Source: Bacteroidales bacterium
GTDB taxonomy: Bacteria; Bacteroidota; Bacteroidia; Bacteroidales; Salinivirgaceae
Direction: 5' to 3'
Length of the DNA stretch: 64,000 nucleotides
NCBI GenBank assembly: GCA_012519055.1
Contig: JAAYQU010000013.1
Coordinates: 1-64,000 of the forward strand
Below the pieces are notes generated by a model. It worked only from the letters and a program-made list of their open reading frames with translations. It made no database searches and had not been told where the DNA came from. Positions 41,090 to 49,305 of this stretch are shown here, one piece after another. A program made the translations under genes and the position numbers. Numbering within the stretch: the stretch's first letter is position 1; every line of letters starts with the position of its first letter.

Positions 41090-41905
41090 TTATATATGAT
41101 TGATGAGATTGTTCTTTAAAAATGCGTTTACAGCTTCGAAAAAATCATCAGGCTTTTCGGCATGTAGCCAATGTCCTGCACCCTCAATTGTGACAATTTT
41201 TGCTAACGGAAAATACCTACGGATAGCATCTTCTCCTTCGAATGTCACAAAACCACTGTTTGAGCCTTTCAGTATTAAAACTGGGAATAACGTCGCAGGC
41301 TCAAGGTTTTTTGAATCAAATCCGGATACGATATTTATCAAGGAACTTTGCAGAGTTTTAAGATTTAAACGCCATTTGTAGCCTTCTTCAGTTTTGATCA
41401 GATTTTTAAGCAAAAAACGTGTTGTGCGAATATCTCCAACACTCCTATTTAATAAAACTTCCGCTTCTGTTCGATTTTTAATTTTGTCAACCTCTAATTT
41501 TAACATCGCTTTTATAATATCCGAATGATTATATATCCGTTTATCATACATTTTACTCTGATAATTTACAGGAGCAATATCAACGATAATAAGAGACAAT
41601 ATTTTTCCAGGATTTTGCAAGGCAAATAACATTGCTGCCTTCCCTCCCATTGAATGACCCATTAATATTGCCTTTTCAATGTTGTGGTTTTTTAGAAAGA
41701 GTGATATGTCTGAACATATATCTTCGTATGTATGTGTTTCGGAATGAGACGATAAACCGTGGTTTCTTACATCAACCAAATATACTTTGTATCGGTTTTG
41801 CATTCTTTTAGCAAAGGGCAACCAATTATCAGACATTCCATACAAGCCATGTATAACGACGATAGGTTTCCCTTGACCAAAAACTTTATAAGCCATCTCA
41901 ATCAT
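41090..41905 (-). CDS. YbfF-like alpha/beta hydrolase (esterase)
   Basis: Cytosolic serine hydrolase of the YbfF/acyl-esterase type. Oxyanion strand VIHGLYGMSDNWLP, nucleophile elbow GHSMGG (Ser85) and catalytic His in GAGHWLHAEKP (His245); the acid is probably the Asp after strand beta7, which I do not pin down. YbfF enzymes cleave long acyl-CoA or malonyl-CoA and p-nitrophenyl esters; the physiological substrate is unknown. 271 residues. The gene is six bases after pdxJ and so in its operon. Confidence 0.84.
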   Translation of the reverse strand: MIEMAYKVFGQGKPIVVIHGLYGMSDNWLPFAKRMQNRYKVYLVDVRNHGLSSHSETHTYEDICSDISLFLKNHNIEKAILMGHSMGGKAAMLFALQNPGKILSLIIVDIAPVNYQSKMYDKRIYNHSDIIKAMLKLEVDKIKNRTEAEVLLNRSVGDIRTTRFLLKNLIKTEEGYKWRLNLKTLQSSLINIVSGFDSKNLEPATLFPVLILKGSNSGFVTFEGEDAIRRYFPLAKIVTIEGAGHWLHAEKPDDFFEAVNAFLKNNLINHI

Positions 41906-41911
41906 AAAATC

Positions 41912-42628
41912 TTATATAGATAGTTGTTTCAAGTACATTTGAATGGTATTTTCCAAACCATAGTAGAGCGCGTCTGATATAAGCGCATGCCCGATTGAAA
42001 CCTCTGAAACACCTTCTACGTTTTGTACAAAATATTTTAGGTTTTCAAGATTCAAATCATGACCGGCATTTACTTCCAGCCCTTCATTTAGAGCAATTTG
42101 GGCGGCCTCAGCAAATAGCAACACCGCTTTTTCTCTATTAGTTGGATATAACGCAGCATACGGTTCTGTATATAGTTCAATACGATCGGTTCCTGTTTTT
42201 TTTGCACCGACAATGTTTTTCTTATTGGTATCAACGAAAATACTCGTACGTATTCCGCTCGATTTTAACTCTTTAATCACTTCTTGCAAAAAAATTAAAT
42301 TTTTCACAGTGTCCCACCCTGCATTGGAAGTTATAGCGTCGGGTGGATCTGGCACCAGCGTTACCTGATTTGGTTTAACCTCTTTTACTAACGACAAAAA
42401 CTCCGCAGATGGATATCCCTCGATATTAAATTCTGTTGTAATAATGGGTTTTATATCACGTACATCGCTGTACCTAATATGTCGCCCATCAGGTCGAGGA
42501 TGCACAGTAATCCCCTGTGCCCCAAACTTTTGACAATTAATAGCAGCTTCTAATACATTAGGAATATCACCTCCTCGAGCATTACGAATTGTAGCAATTT
42601 TATTGATATTTACACTTAATCTTGTCAT
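41912..42628 (-). CDS. pdxJ: Pyridoxine 5'-phosphate synthase
   Basis: Condenses 1-deoxy-D-xylulose-5-phosphate with 3-amino-2-oxopropyl phosphate to give pyridoxine 5'-phosphate. Family motifs: [17 protein letters not shown] at the start, [31 protein letters not shown] and [15 protein letters not shown], with [11 protein letters not shown] near the end. 238 residues is normal. It leads a two-gene minus-strand operon with an alpha/beta hydrolase and is divergent from a CBS-domain gene, with promoter boxes for both in the 106-base gap. Confidence 0.95.
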   Translation of the reverse strand: MTRLSVNINKIATIRNARGGDIPNVLEAAINCQKFGAQGITVHPRPDGRHIRYSDVRDIKPIITTEFNIEGYPSAEFLSLVKEVKPNQVTLVPDPPDAITSNAGWDTVKNLIFLQEVIKELKSSGIRTSIFVDTNKKNIVGAKKTGTDRIELYTEPYAALYPTNREKAVLLFAEAAQIALNEGLEVNAGHDLNLENLKYFVQNVEGVSEVSIGHALISDALYYGLENTIQMYLKQLSI

Positions 42629-42669
42629 ATTACGTTTAAGTTTATTATGGATTTGTTATTTTTGTAGAG

Positions 42670-42677
42670 TACATTTG
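42670..42677 (+). promoter_or_regulatory. Candidate -7 box for CBS-nadK envelope operon
   Basis: TACATTTG, exact TAnnTTTG match. An alternative box, TATTTTTG, lies at 42657-42664. Predicted starts are near 42671 and 42684, before the ATG at 42735. Confidence 0.45.
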
Positions 42678-42701
42678 CATTTATAATAAATTTTCAGATT
42701 G

Positions 42702-42709
42702 CAAATTTA
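42702..42709 (-). promoter_or_regulatory. Candidate -7 box for pdxJ
   Basis: TAAATTTG on the minus strand, exact match, predicted start near 42695, leader about 67 bases. It faces the plus-strand box at 42670. Confidence 0.45.
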
Positions 42710-42734
42710 ATCTTTTATCGATTTAATCGAAACT

Positions 42735-43400
42735 ATGTTAGCACATGAAATGATGTCTGATGTTGTTCCATCACTAAAACCAAGTGATAGCGCAAATCGT
42801 TCACTCAACTGGATGAACGTTTTTAAGCTTTCTCATTTGCCTGTTGTAAATGAAGGAGTGTTTCTTGGACTACTTTCCGATGAAATTATATACGACACAG
42901 GAATTTATGAAGAACCCATCGAAAAAATCAGCGATCGTTTTACAAACATTTCAGTATCAAAATACACTCATGTTTTTGAAATAATAGATATTTGTAGCAA
43001 ATACTCACTAACTGCCATTCCAGTTGTTGGTGATGACAATGAATATTTAGGTATTATTGTTTTATCTAAGCTTATTGAAAATATTTCTAAAATAATAAAC
43101 GCACATGTTAGTGGTGGAATAATTGTTGTTGAAGTTCATGTTAACGACTATTCTCTAAGTCAAATAGCTCAGATAGTTGAGGGGAATGATGCTAAAATAC
43201 TTTCAATGTATGTTGTTTCGCAACCTGATTCTATGCGACTTTCAATTACAATAAAACTAAACACTTCAGAACTTACCTCAATTATCAGAACTTTTGAAAG
43301 ATACGAGTATGACATTAAGGCAACGTTTGAAGAAAAAGACACAATGAAAGAGATAATAAAAGAACGTTATAACTCCTTGATGAGTTACTTGAACATTTAA
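42735..43400 (+). CDS. CBS-pair protein, AcuB-like
   Basis: Cytosolic protein with two CBS motifs (about residues 5-55 and 70-125), which usually bind adenosyl ligands, followed by an ACT-like C-terminal region (GGIIVVEVHVNDYSLSQIAQIVEGNDAKILSMYV). The arrangement resembles AcuB. 221 residues. It is the first gene of the plus-strand envelope block, 30 bases ahead of the POTRA/barrel gene and then nadK. The association with nadK and bamA is common in Bacteroidota, but the role of the CBS protein is not established. Confidence 0.78.
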   Translation: MLAHEMMSDVVPSLKPSDSANRSLNWMNVFKLSHLPVVNEGVFLGLLSDEIIYDTGIYEEPIEKISDRFTNISVSKYTHVFEIIDICSKYSLTAIPVVGDDNEYLGIIVLSKLIENISKIINAHVSGGIIVVEVHVNDYSLSQIAQIVEGNDAKILSMYVVSQPDSMRLSITIKLNTSELTSIIRTFERYEYDIKATFEEKDTMKEIIKERYNSLMSYLNI

Positions 43401-43430
43401 TCTTGGCTTGGCCTAAATAGCTTTGAACCA

Positions 43431-44786
43431 ATGTGCTATAAGACAATCTCCCGAGTAATTACTCTATTATTATTGTTTTTATCGTTTTTTAGTAAAGCAC
43501 AAATTATTGAAGATGTTGTAATCGACAATAATGAAGTTACAGAAAATTGGATAATAACACGCGAGCTACTTGTAAACAAAGGCGACACCATAAACAGTAA
43601 CCTTTTTGAAAAGCTCAAGCGTAGCGAAGAAAATCTTTACAACACAAGTTTATTTAACGAAATAAGGGTGGTTGATACCGTTATCAATAATCAAAACGTA
43701 ATTTATGTTTATGTTGCCGAAAGGTGGTACTTTTGGCCCTATCCTATATTAGAACACGCCGACCGCAATTTAGCTACCTTCATACACTCCAAAGAGTGGG
43801 ATCGTATTAATTACGGTATTATGATTATGAAGCACAATTTCAGAGGACGAAAAGAGGATTTGGGCTTCAAATGTCGATTGGGATTTCGACAACAATTCGG
43901 TCTAAACTATTATATCCCGATGATTAACAAAAACAATCAGAAACTTGGATTGTATTTTGACTTATCGATGTTTCGTCAAAAATCATTTTTATACGATATA
44001 GATAGCTTACGATATAAATTCCACGATTTTGAAAACTACGGATACAGGGAGAGTCGTTTTATTGGAGGATTGATATATAGACCTGAACACAATATTACAC
44101 ACTCGGTTCTCGGTACATTTAATCGTTTTAGCATTAATGACACTATCACTCAAGTAAGCCTACCTCTTTACGGCAATAAAACAAAGACAAACAACTGGTT
44201 TTATGTTGATTATAATTTCGTATACTCAACTCTGAATTACATATATTACCCAACCTCTGGACAAAAACTACAAATATCATTGGCAGCCGGAACTGATTTT
44301 GATGTAAACAGTTGGAAAAATATATTAACAAACTATCAATTGCATATCCCGTTTGATTACAATTTAACCTATTCATCATCTTATTTTGGAGAGACGTTTT
44401 TCGACAAATTACCTCCTGTAGGGCTAAGAAAAAACATTGGAGACAACTACTATTTCAGAGGCTATGAAGACAATATTTGGAAAGCACACAGTGTTATAGG
44501 CAGTCGTCAACAGTTATCGTGGAACTTTTTTAAAAAACGCGGTTATCAAATCCAATACATAGCATCCAACAAATTTAATAAACCTTTTTTATCTGTTTAT
44601 GCCACAATGTTTTCCGACTTTGGATATATATACAAAATAAAACCTGATAACAATAATATGATCTTATGGTCGTTAGGTTCAGGTATCGATTTTGTGTCAT
44701 ATTATGACGTTATTGTCCGATTTGAATTTGCATTAAATATGAATATAAACTGTTCGTTTAATATCCATTTAGGCACTACGTTTTAA
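43431..44786 (+). CDS. POTRA-domain outer-membrane barrel protein (BamA/TamA superfamily)
   Basis: Short Omp85-superfamily protein. A signal peptide ends SKA with Gln as first mature residue. One or two POTRA domains occupy about residues 25-105 (VVIDNNEVTENWIITRELLVNKGD, RSEENLYNTSLFNEIRVVDTV). The rest is a barrel of the surface-antigen type, with GDNYYFRGYEDNIWKAHSVIGSRQQLSW carrying the conserved RGY region and a final aromatic strand. 451 residues is much shorter than the true BamA at 49306-51861. Function unknown; a role in outer-membrane protein or lipid assembly is inferred from the fold. Confidence 0.8.
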   Translation: MCYKTISRVITLLLLFLSFFSKAQIIEDVVIDNNEVTENWIITRELLVNKGDTINSNLFEKLKRSEENLYNTSLFNEIRVVDTVINNQNVIYVYVAERWYFWPYPILEHADRNLATFIHSKEWDRINYGIMIMKHNFRGRKEDLGFKCRLGFRQQFGLNYYIPMINKNNQKLGLYFDLSMFRQKSFLYDIDSLRYKFHDFENYGYRESRFIGGLIYRPEHNITHSVLGTFNRFSINDTITQVSLPLYGNKTKTNNWFYVDYNFVYSTLNYIYYPTSGQKLQISLAAGTDFDVNSWKNILTNYQLHIPFDYNLTYSSSYFGETFFDKLPPVGLRKNIGDNYYFRGYEDNIWKAHSVIGSRQQLSWNFFKKRGYQIQYIASNKFNKPFLSVYATMFSDFGYIYKIKPDNNNMILWSLGSGIDFVSYYDVIVRFEFALNMNINCSFNIHLGTTF

Positions 44787-44824
44787 AATTTTATATATTT
44801 TTGGCACAATAAAGAATATTGTAA

Positions 44825-45697
44825 ATGCTAGCCATATTTGGGAAATCATTACCTGACAGTTTCTTACCGCAAGTTGATACAATTTCAGCATTGTTAAAAA
44901 AAAGCGGAACCCCTTTCTGTTGTTTTAAAACTTTACATGACAAGCTGTTAACAAAAGGCATAGAGATGCACTGTCAGACCTATAGCTCATCAGAAGATCT
45001 TCCTTCTGATACCATCCTAATACTATGTCTTGGCGGTGACGGAACTATGTTAGAAACTCTGACAATAGTTAAAGAACGTCAAATTCCAATTGTGGGAGTT
45101 AATACAGGTAAACTTGGATTTTTATCGGAAATTTTTCCACATGAAATTAGCAAATCAATTGACAATTTACTAAAGGGAAATTACATAATTCAACCACGGA
45201 CACTAATTGAGGTCCTGTCAGACGATATATATATACCTACGTATAATTTCGCACTAAACGACTTTACGTTAAGAAAAAATGACCAATCAACACTCGTTCA
45301 GATATCTGTGTCTGTTGACGGCTATTTTTTGAATACATACTGGGCTGACGGTCTTATAATTAGCACTGCTACAGGCTCTACAGCATACTCTATGAGTGTT
45401 GGAGGTCCAATATTGGTACCAGAAAGCAAAAGCTTGATATTAAGCCCGATAGCCTCACACAACTTAACAGTTCGCCCACTAGTAATAGAAAAAAACTCTT
45501 TGATAGAAATATTCATCGAAGGTAGAAATAATCTTCATGTTGCAACACTTGACAATCGTAACATACAAGTACCAACACGTACAAAATTCAAGGTTCGTGC
45601 GGCAGACTTTACACTTGACATAGCTCAATTACCAGATCATCATTTTTTTCATACATTAAGGAACAAATTAATGTGGGGCATTGATAAAAGAAATTAA
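44825..45697 (+). CDS. nadK: NAD kinase
   Basis: Phosphorylates NAD to NADP in the cytosol. The kinase motif LGGDGT (residues 69-74) is followed by VGVNTGKLGFLSE, DGYFLNTYWADGLIISTATGSTAYSMSVGGPI with the conserved NE/D-type region, and HNLTVRPLVI. 290 residues is normal for the family. It lies in the conserved Bacteroidota block that continues with PorG-family genes, uppS and bamA. The gap of about 200 bases to the next gene contains a TATATTTG box, so the downstream genes may have their own promoter. Confidence 0.95.
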   Translation: MLAIFGKSLPDSFLPQVDTISALLKKSGTPFCCFKTLHDKLLTKGIEMHCQTYSSSEDLPSDTILILCLGGDGTMLETLTIVKERQIPIVGVNTGKLGFLSEIFPHEISKSIDNLLKGNYIIQPRTLIEVLSDDIYIPTYNFALNDFTLRKNDQSTLVQISVSVDGYFLNTYWADGLIISTATGSTAYSMSVGGPILVPESKSLILSPIASHNLTVRPLVIEKNSLIEIFIEGRNNLHVATLDNRNIQVPTRTKFKVRAADFTLDIAQLPDHHFFHTLRNKLMWGIDKRN

Positions 45698-45747
45698 GCA
45701 TTTACTCAAAAAACATATAACTTAAATCAATAATAATTGTGAATATT

Positions 45748-45755
45748 TATATTTG
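45748..45755 (+). promoter_or_regulatory. Candidate -7 box for PorG-uppS-bamA genes
   Basis: TATATTTG, exact TAnnTTTG match, 149 bases before the ATG at 45904. No convincing -33 box. Confidence 0.35.
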
Positions 45756-45903
45756 AATTTGATTGTGTATAAAAATATGTCTATTTTTACACCTTATTTA
45801 TTATTTCGAAATGTTTTGGTATTTTTCGTGAACAATACATATTGAAGTATCGTGCTCATTTTATTTAGTGCAAAAGATGTTAACATTACTACAAAGGAAA
45901 AAG

Positions 45904-46815
45904 ATGAATAAAATAATTCTCTTGATAGGAATAACTCTAATATCCTCCACAATAACTTTTGGACAACGCAATGCATGGCAACGTCAAAGATATGATGTTT
46001 TTGCCGGTATTGGAGGAACAAACTTCATGGGAGACTTAGGAGGTGGAAAAGCCACTCACTGGCTAACTGACTTGGACATATCAGCCACACGACCGTTGAT
46101 AGTTGTTGGCGGTAGATATAAAATATTAGAACCTTTAGCAGCAGGAGCCTCACTCTCATTTGGCTACTTAAGAGGAGACGACAAGTGGTCAAAGAATGAA
46201 TTCAGAAATCGAAGGAATTTAAATTTTCGCTCCCCAATTATTGAATTCTCAACTTATGCGGAATACCATTTCTTAAAAGAAAAGTTTGGGCGCAGAGCAC
46301 CCAGACGTAGAGCCAAGTTTTTCAGTTGGCAAACTATCAAATCACTACCTATAAATGCATATGTTTTTGCTGGTGTAGGGCTTTTTTGGTTTAATCCACA
46401 GGGGAAAGCCTACGATGGGAAATGGTACAACCTTAGATCAATTGGAACAGAAGGACAATACGTAATTCCTACAAGAAAACCATACAAAAGAGTACAATTT
46501 GCGATACCATTTGGCGTAGGAGCACGTTATGCAATAAACAGAAAATTCTCTATCGGTTTAGAGTACGGAGGGCGCTTCACTTTTACAGACTATATAGATG
46601 ATGTTAGTCGTAACTACGTTAGCACAGAGTTTTTTACTGATCCAATTGCCCAATATCTAGTAAACCCGGGATTACCTGATGCAAATGGCAATCCCTACTC
46701 AGTCGGTCCCAATGATAAGCGTGGAAATTCTCTTGATGATGATTACTATATGTTTACCGTTATCACTCTATCATATAAAATGAGAACCGGTCGTAGAGGA
46801 TTACCCAAGTTCTAA
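45904..46815 (+). CDS. PorG-like DUF6089 outer-membrane protein, copy 1
   Basis: Predicted small outer-membrane barrel related to PorG, the T9SS protein that links the PorK-PorN rings to the outer membrane. The start is ATG 45904; upstream GTG/ATG codons would spoil the signal peptide MNKIILLIGITLISSTITFG, after which Gln is the first mature residue. Core features: YDVFAGIGGTNFMGDLGGG, NFRSPIIEFSTYAEYHFL, AYVFAGVGLFWFNPQ, YAINRKFSIGLEYGGRFTFTDYIDDVSRNYV. 303 residues, longer than classical PorG (about 230) because of inserts. It is the first of three tandem relatives. Confidence 0.8.
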   Translation: MNKIILLIGITLISSTITFGQRNAWQRQRYDVFAGIGGTNFMGDLGGGKATHWLTDLDISATRPLIVVGGRYKILEPLAAGASLSFGYLRGDDKWSKNEFRNRRNLNFRSPIIEFSTYAEYHFLKEKFGRRAPRRRAKFFSWQTIKSLPINAYVFAGVGLFWFNPQGKAYDGKWYNLRSIGTEGQYVIPTRKPYKRVQFAIPFGVGARYAINRKFSIGLEYGGRFTFTDYIDDVSRNYVSTEFFTDPIAQYLVNPGLPDANGNPYSVGPNDKRGNSLDDDYYMFTVITLSYKMRTGRRGLPKF

Positions 46816-46863
46816 AATATTTTGGCTTTATTTTTGAAAAATTGACTAAAAACGTACAATAGT

Positions 46864-47793
46864 ATGCAATTAATTAAAATAAGAAGAATTCTATTTCTAA
46901 CTACATTGATTGTAGTATTACTGTGCAGTTATTCATCAGCCCAAGTATATAACTGGAAAAGACTTAAATATGAGGGGTATATAGGTCTAGGTGCAACCAA
47001 TTTCATTGGAGATGCAGGCGCAAAAGAAGACTTGGTTTTCAGAAATGTTTGGGTTAACCCTCAAGCTATTAGGTATGTTATGCAGGTAGGAGGCAGAATG
47101 GCACTAGATCCCAGACAAAAAATTAGGGTAAACCTGGCAGTTGGAATGTTATATAATGATGATAGGTACGGTGATTGGCCAGAAAGGTTTCTACAATTTA
47201 GAAGCCCCATAATAGAGTTGTCTGGAATGTACGAATATTTTATTATACGTGAGCACAAAAAAAGAACTCGCTATAAATGGCTTAATTTGCCAAAAAAAAT
47301 TCGTAATAAAATTCCAGGCACATATTTATTTGGTGGTGTAGCTGCTATTTTCTTTAACCCACAAGCATACACAAATGGCAAGTGGCACAATTTACATCCA
47401 TTGCATACGGAAGGACAAGGATTACCTGGATACAATAAACATTATAGTCGAATATCGGTAGCTTTTCCTGTAGGTATTGGAATGAAATTTAAATTAACTC
47501 CATACAGATCTATTGGTATTGAGGCAGGATGGAGATTTGCCATGACTGACTATATTGATGATATTGGAGCCGGTCGTTATCCCTCAACGCAAACCATGTT
47601 AGATAATTTTGGAGAAACTGCTGCCATATTATCATACAGAGGGCACGGACGTACAAACAGCTACGATATTAATTACAAAGGAGGAGAACGACGCGGTGGT
47701 CCTTGGTTTGACCAATATCAATTTATATTAATTAATTACAGTGCTGTTTTAAAAACAAACCGAAAAGGTCGTCCAAGACTAGATTTTTATTAA
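46864..47793 (+). CDS. PorG-like DUF6089 outer-membrane protein, copy 2
   Basis: Paralogue of the preceding gene. A signal peptide ends SSA with Gln as first mature residue. It shares the same landmarks in the same order: YEGYIGLGATNFIGDAGA, QFRSPIIELSGMYEYFII, TYLFGGVAAIFFNPQAYTNGKWHNLHPLHTEGQG, YRSIGIEAGWRFAMTDYIDDIGAGRYPS and a last strand before the terminal KGRPRLDFY. 309 residues. Copies 1 and 2 are closer to each other than to copy 3. It probably forms an outer-membrane barrel; whether it works with T9SS is not shown. Confidence 0.78.
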   Translation: MQLIKIRRILFLTTLIVVLLCSYSSAQVYNWKRLKYEGYIGLGATNFIGDAGAKEDLVFRNVWVNPQAIRYVMQVGGRMALDPRQKIRVNLAVGMLYNDDRYGDWPERFLQFRSPIIELSGMYEYFIIREHKKRTRYKWLNLPKKIRNKIPGTYLFGGVAAIFFNPQAYTNGKWHNLHPLHTEGQGLPGYNKHYSRISVAFPVGIGMKFKLTPYRSIGIEAGWRFAMTDYIDDIGAGRYPSTQTMLDNFGETAAILSYRGHGRTNSYDINYKGGERRGGPWFDQYQFILINYSAVLKTNRKGRPRLDFY

Positions 47794-47844
47794 CCTCCAC
47801 ACTAATTGAGAGATGGTTTCGTTTAAATCAAAAAGATTTTTTTG

Positions 47845-48549
47845 ATGATTAGAAAAGTATTAGCCTTGTGCTTTTTTATGAGCATAACAAGTTGGTCAGT
47901 AGCGATAAAAGGTATCGAAATTGGTGGAATGTTAGGTGGTTCAACATACTTTGGTGAATTAAATACTGTTAATCCCATACATAGAATCAGGCCCGGATTG
48001 CAAGTTTTTGGGCGATATAACTTCCATAGACAGTTGGCTTTACGTAGTAATATTAGTTTTGCTATGCTGTCAGGTAAAGATGCTTTATCAAAATATCAGT
48101 ATCAACTACAGCGCGATATGGTCTTTTCTTCATCTGTAATTTCATTAACATCAAACTTAGAGTTAAACTTTTTACCATACAAGTTTGACAGCAATTATTC
48201 AGTGTTCTCACCTTATTTATCTATAGGAATTGGAGCAACTTTAGTTAATATGCAGTTTGATGATCGTTTCTTTAATAATTTCATGACACCATTTGGTATA
48301 GGCGTTAAATTAAATCTGTCCTACAGATGGAATGCGGGAGTTGAATATATTTTCAACTACACATTTAGAGACGATTTAGACAGAATAACATCGCACCAGT
48401 TTGGTGTTGCAGATTACTTTCCTTTTAAACAACGCTCAAACTCCAGAAATAATGACTCATATTCTTTTTTCGGTTTTTATTTGGCATATAAACTCAAAAG
48501 TTCAGTAGATTGCCCAGCCTTTTCAATGTCACACAATATAATGAACTAA
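47845..48549 (+). CDS. porG: PorG-like DUF6089 outer-membrane protein, copy 3 (classical size)
   Basis: Closest in size (234 residues) and position to Porphyromonas PorG, whose gene precedes uppS, bamA and ompH genes. The start is ATG 47845; a TTG lies three bases upstream. A signal peptide ends near SVA, and unlike its neighbours it lacks a Gln at the mature end (IKGIEIGGMLGG). Features: IEIGGMLGGSTYFGELNTVNPIHRIRPGLQVFGRYNF, SLTSNLELNFLPY, SPYLSIGIGATLVN, WNAGVEYIFNYTFRDDLDRI. It ends two bases before uppS, suggesting coupled expression. The PorG assignment rests on synteny and family. Confidence 0.8.
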   Translation: MIRKVLALCFFMSITSWSVAIKGIEIGGMLGGSTYFGELNTVNPIHRIRPGLQVFGRYNFHRQLALRSNISFAMLSGKDALSKYQYQLQRDMVFSSSVISLTSNLELNFLPYKFDSNYSVFSPYLSIGIGATLVNMQFDDRFFNNFMTPFGIGVKLNLSYRWNAGVEYIFNYTFRDDLDRITSHQFGVADYFPFKQRSNSRNNDSYSFFGFYLAYKLKSSVDCPAFSMSHNIMN

Positions 48550-48551
48550 AA

Positions 48552-49292
48552 ATGTCGGTAAAAGAACAGATACTTAATGATGAAATCCCTAACCATATTG
48601 CCGTAATAATGGACGGAAATGGTAGATGGGCAAAGAAAAAAGGGAACTCGCGAATTTTTGGTCATAAAAACGCCATTAACGCGGTTCGTGAGGTTGTTGA
48701 AGGTTCAGGTGAAATACAGGTTAAATATCTGACTCTGTACACGTTTTCAACAGAGAATTGGAATAGACCAAAAGAGGAAGTAGCAGCGTTGATGTCACTT
48801 CTTGTACAAGCAATACATAATGAAGTTGACAATTTGCACAAAAACAACGTAAGATTAAAAGTAATTGGCGATATGAAAAGTCTGCCATCTGATGTTATAA
48901 ATAATTTAAAACACGCAATAACAAAAACTGAGAATAATAGCGGACTAACTCTTATTTTAGCTTTAAGCTACTCATCACATTGGGAAATTAATAAAGCCAT
49001 TAAAAATATAGTGGATGATATTGTTAACAAAAAAATCGCACCGGAATCAATAAATGAGACTCTTTTCCGTTCATACTTAGAAACAAAAGATATTCCTGAC
49101 CCCGAGCTACTAATAAGAACATCGGGAGAGTTAAGAATTTCAAATTTTTTATTATATCAACTAGCATACACAGAGTTATATTTTACAGATAAACTTTGGC
49201 CCGACTTTAAAAAAGAAGATCTTTTCCGTGCCATTTTAGATTATCAAAAACGTGAAAGAAGGTTTGGAAAAACTAGCGAACAATTGACGTAA
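48552..49292 (+). CDS. uppS: Undecaprenyl diphosphate synthase
   Basis: Cis-prenyltransferase making the lipid carrier for peptidoglycan and O-antigen synthesis. An upstream in-frame start at 48510 lies inside the PorG gene; ATG 48552 gives the usual beginning MSVKEQILNDEIPNHIAVIMDGNGRWAKKKG. Catalytic Asp21 in MDGNGRWA, then GH(K)NAINAVREVV, YTFSTENWNRP, and the end motif PDPELLIRTSGELRISNFLLYQLAYTELYF. 246 residues is normal. It sits between PorG and bamA, as in other Bacteroidota. Confidence 0.95.
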   Translation: MSVKEQILNDEIPNHIAVIMDGNGRWAKKKGNSRIFGHKNAINAVREVVEGSGEIQVKYLTLYTFSTENWNRPKEEVAALMSLLVQAIHNEVDNLHKNNVRLKVIGDMKSLPSDVINNLKHAITKTENNSGLTLILALSYSSHWEINKAIKNIVDDIVNKKIAPESINETLFRSYLETKDIPDPELLIRTSGELRISNFLLYQLAYTELYFTDKLWPDFKKEDLFRAILDYQKRERRFGKTSEQLT

Positions 49293-49305
49293 AACTGAAT
49301 TAAAA

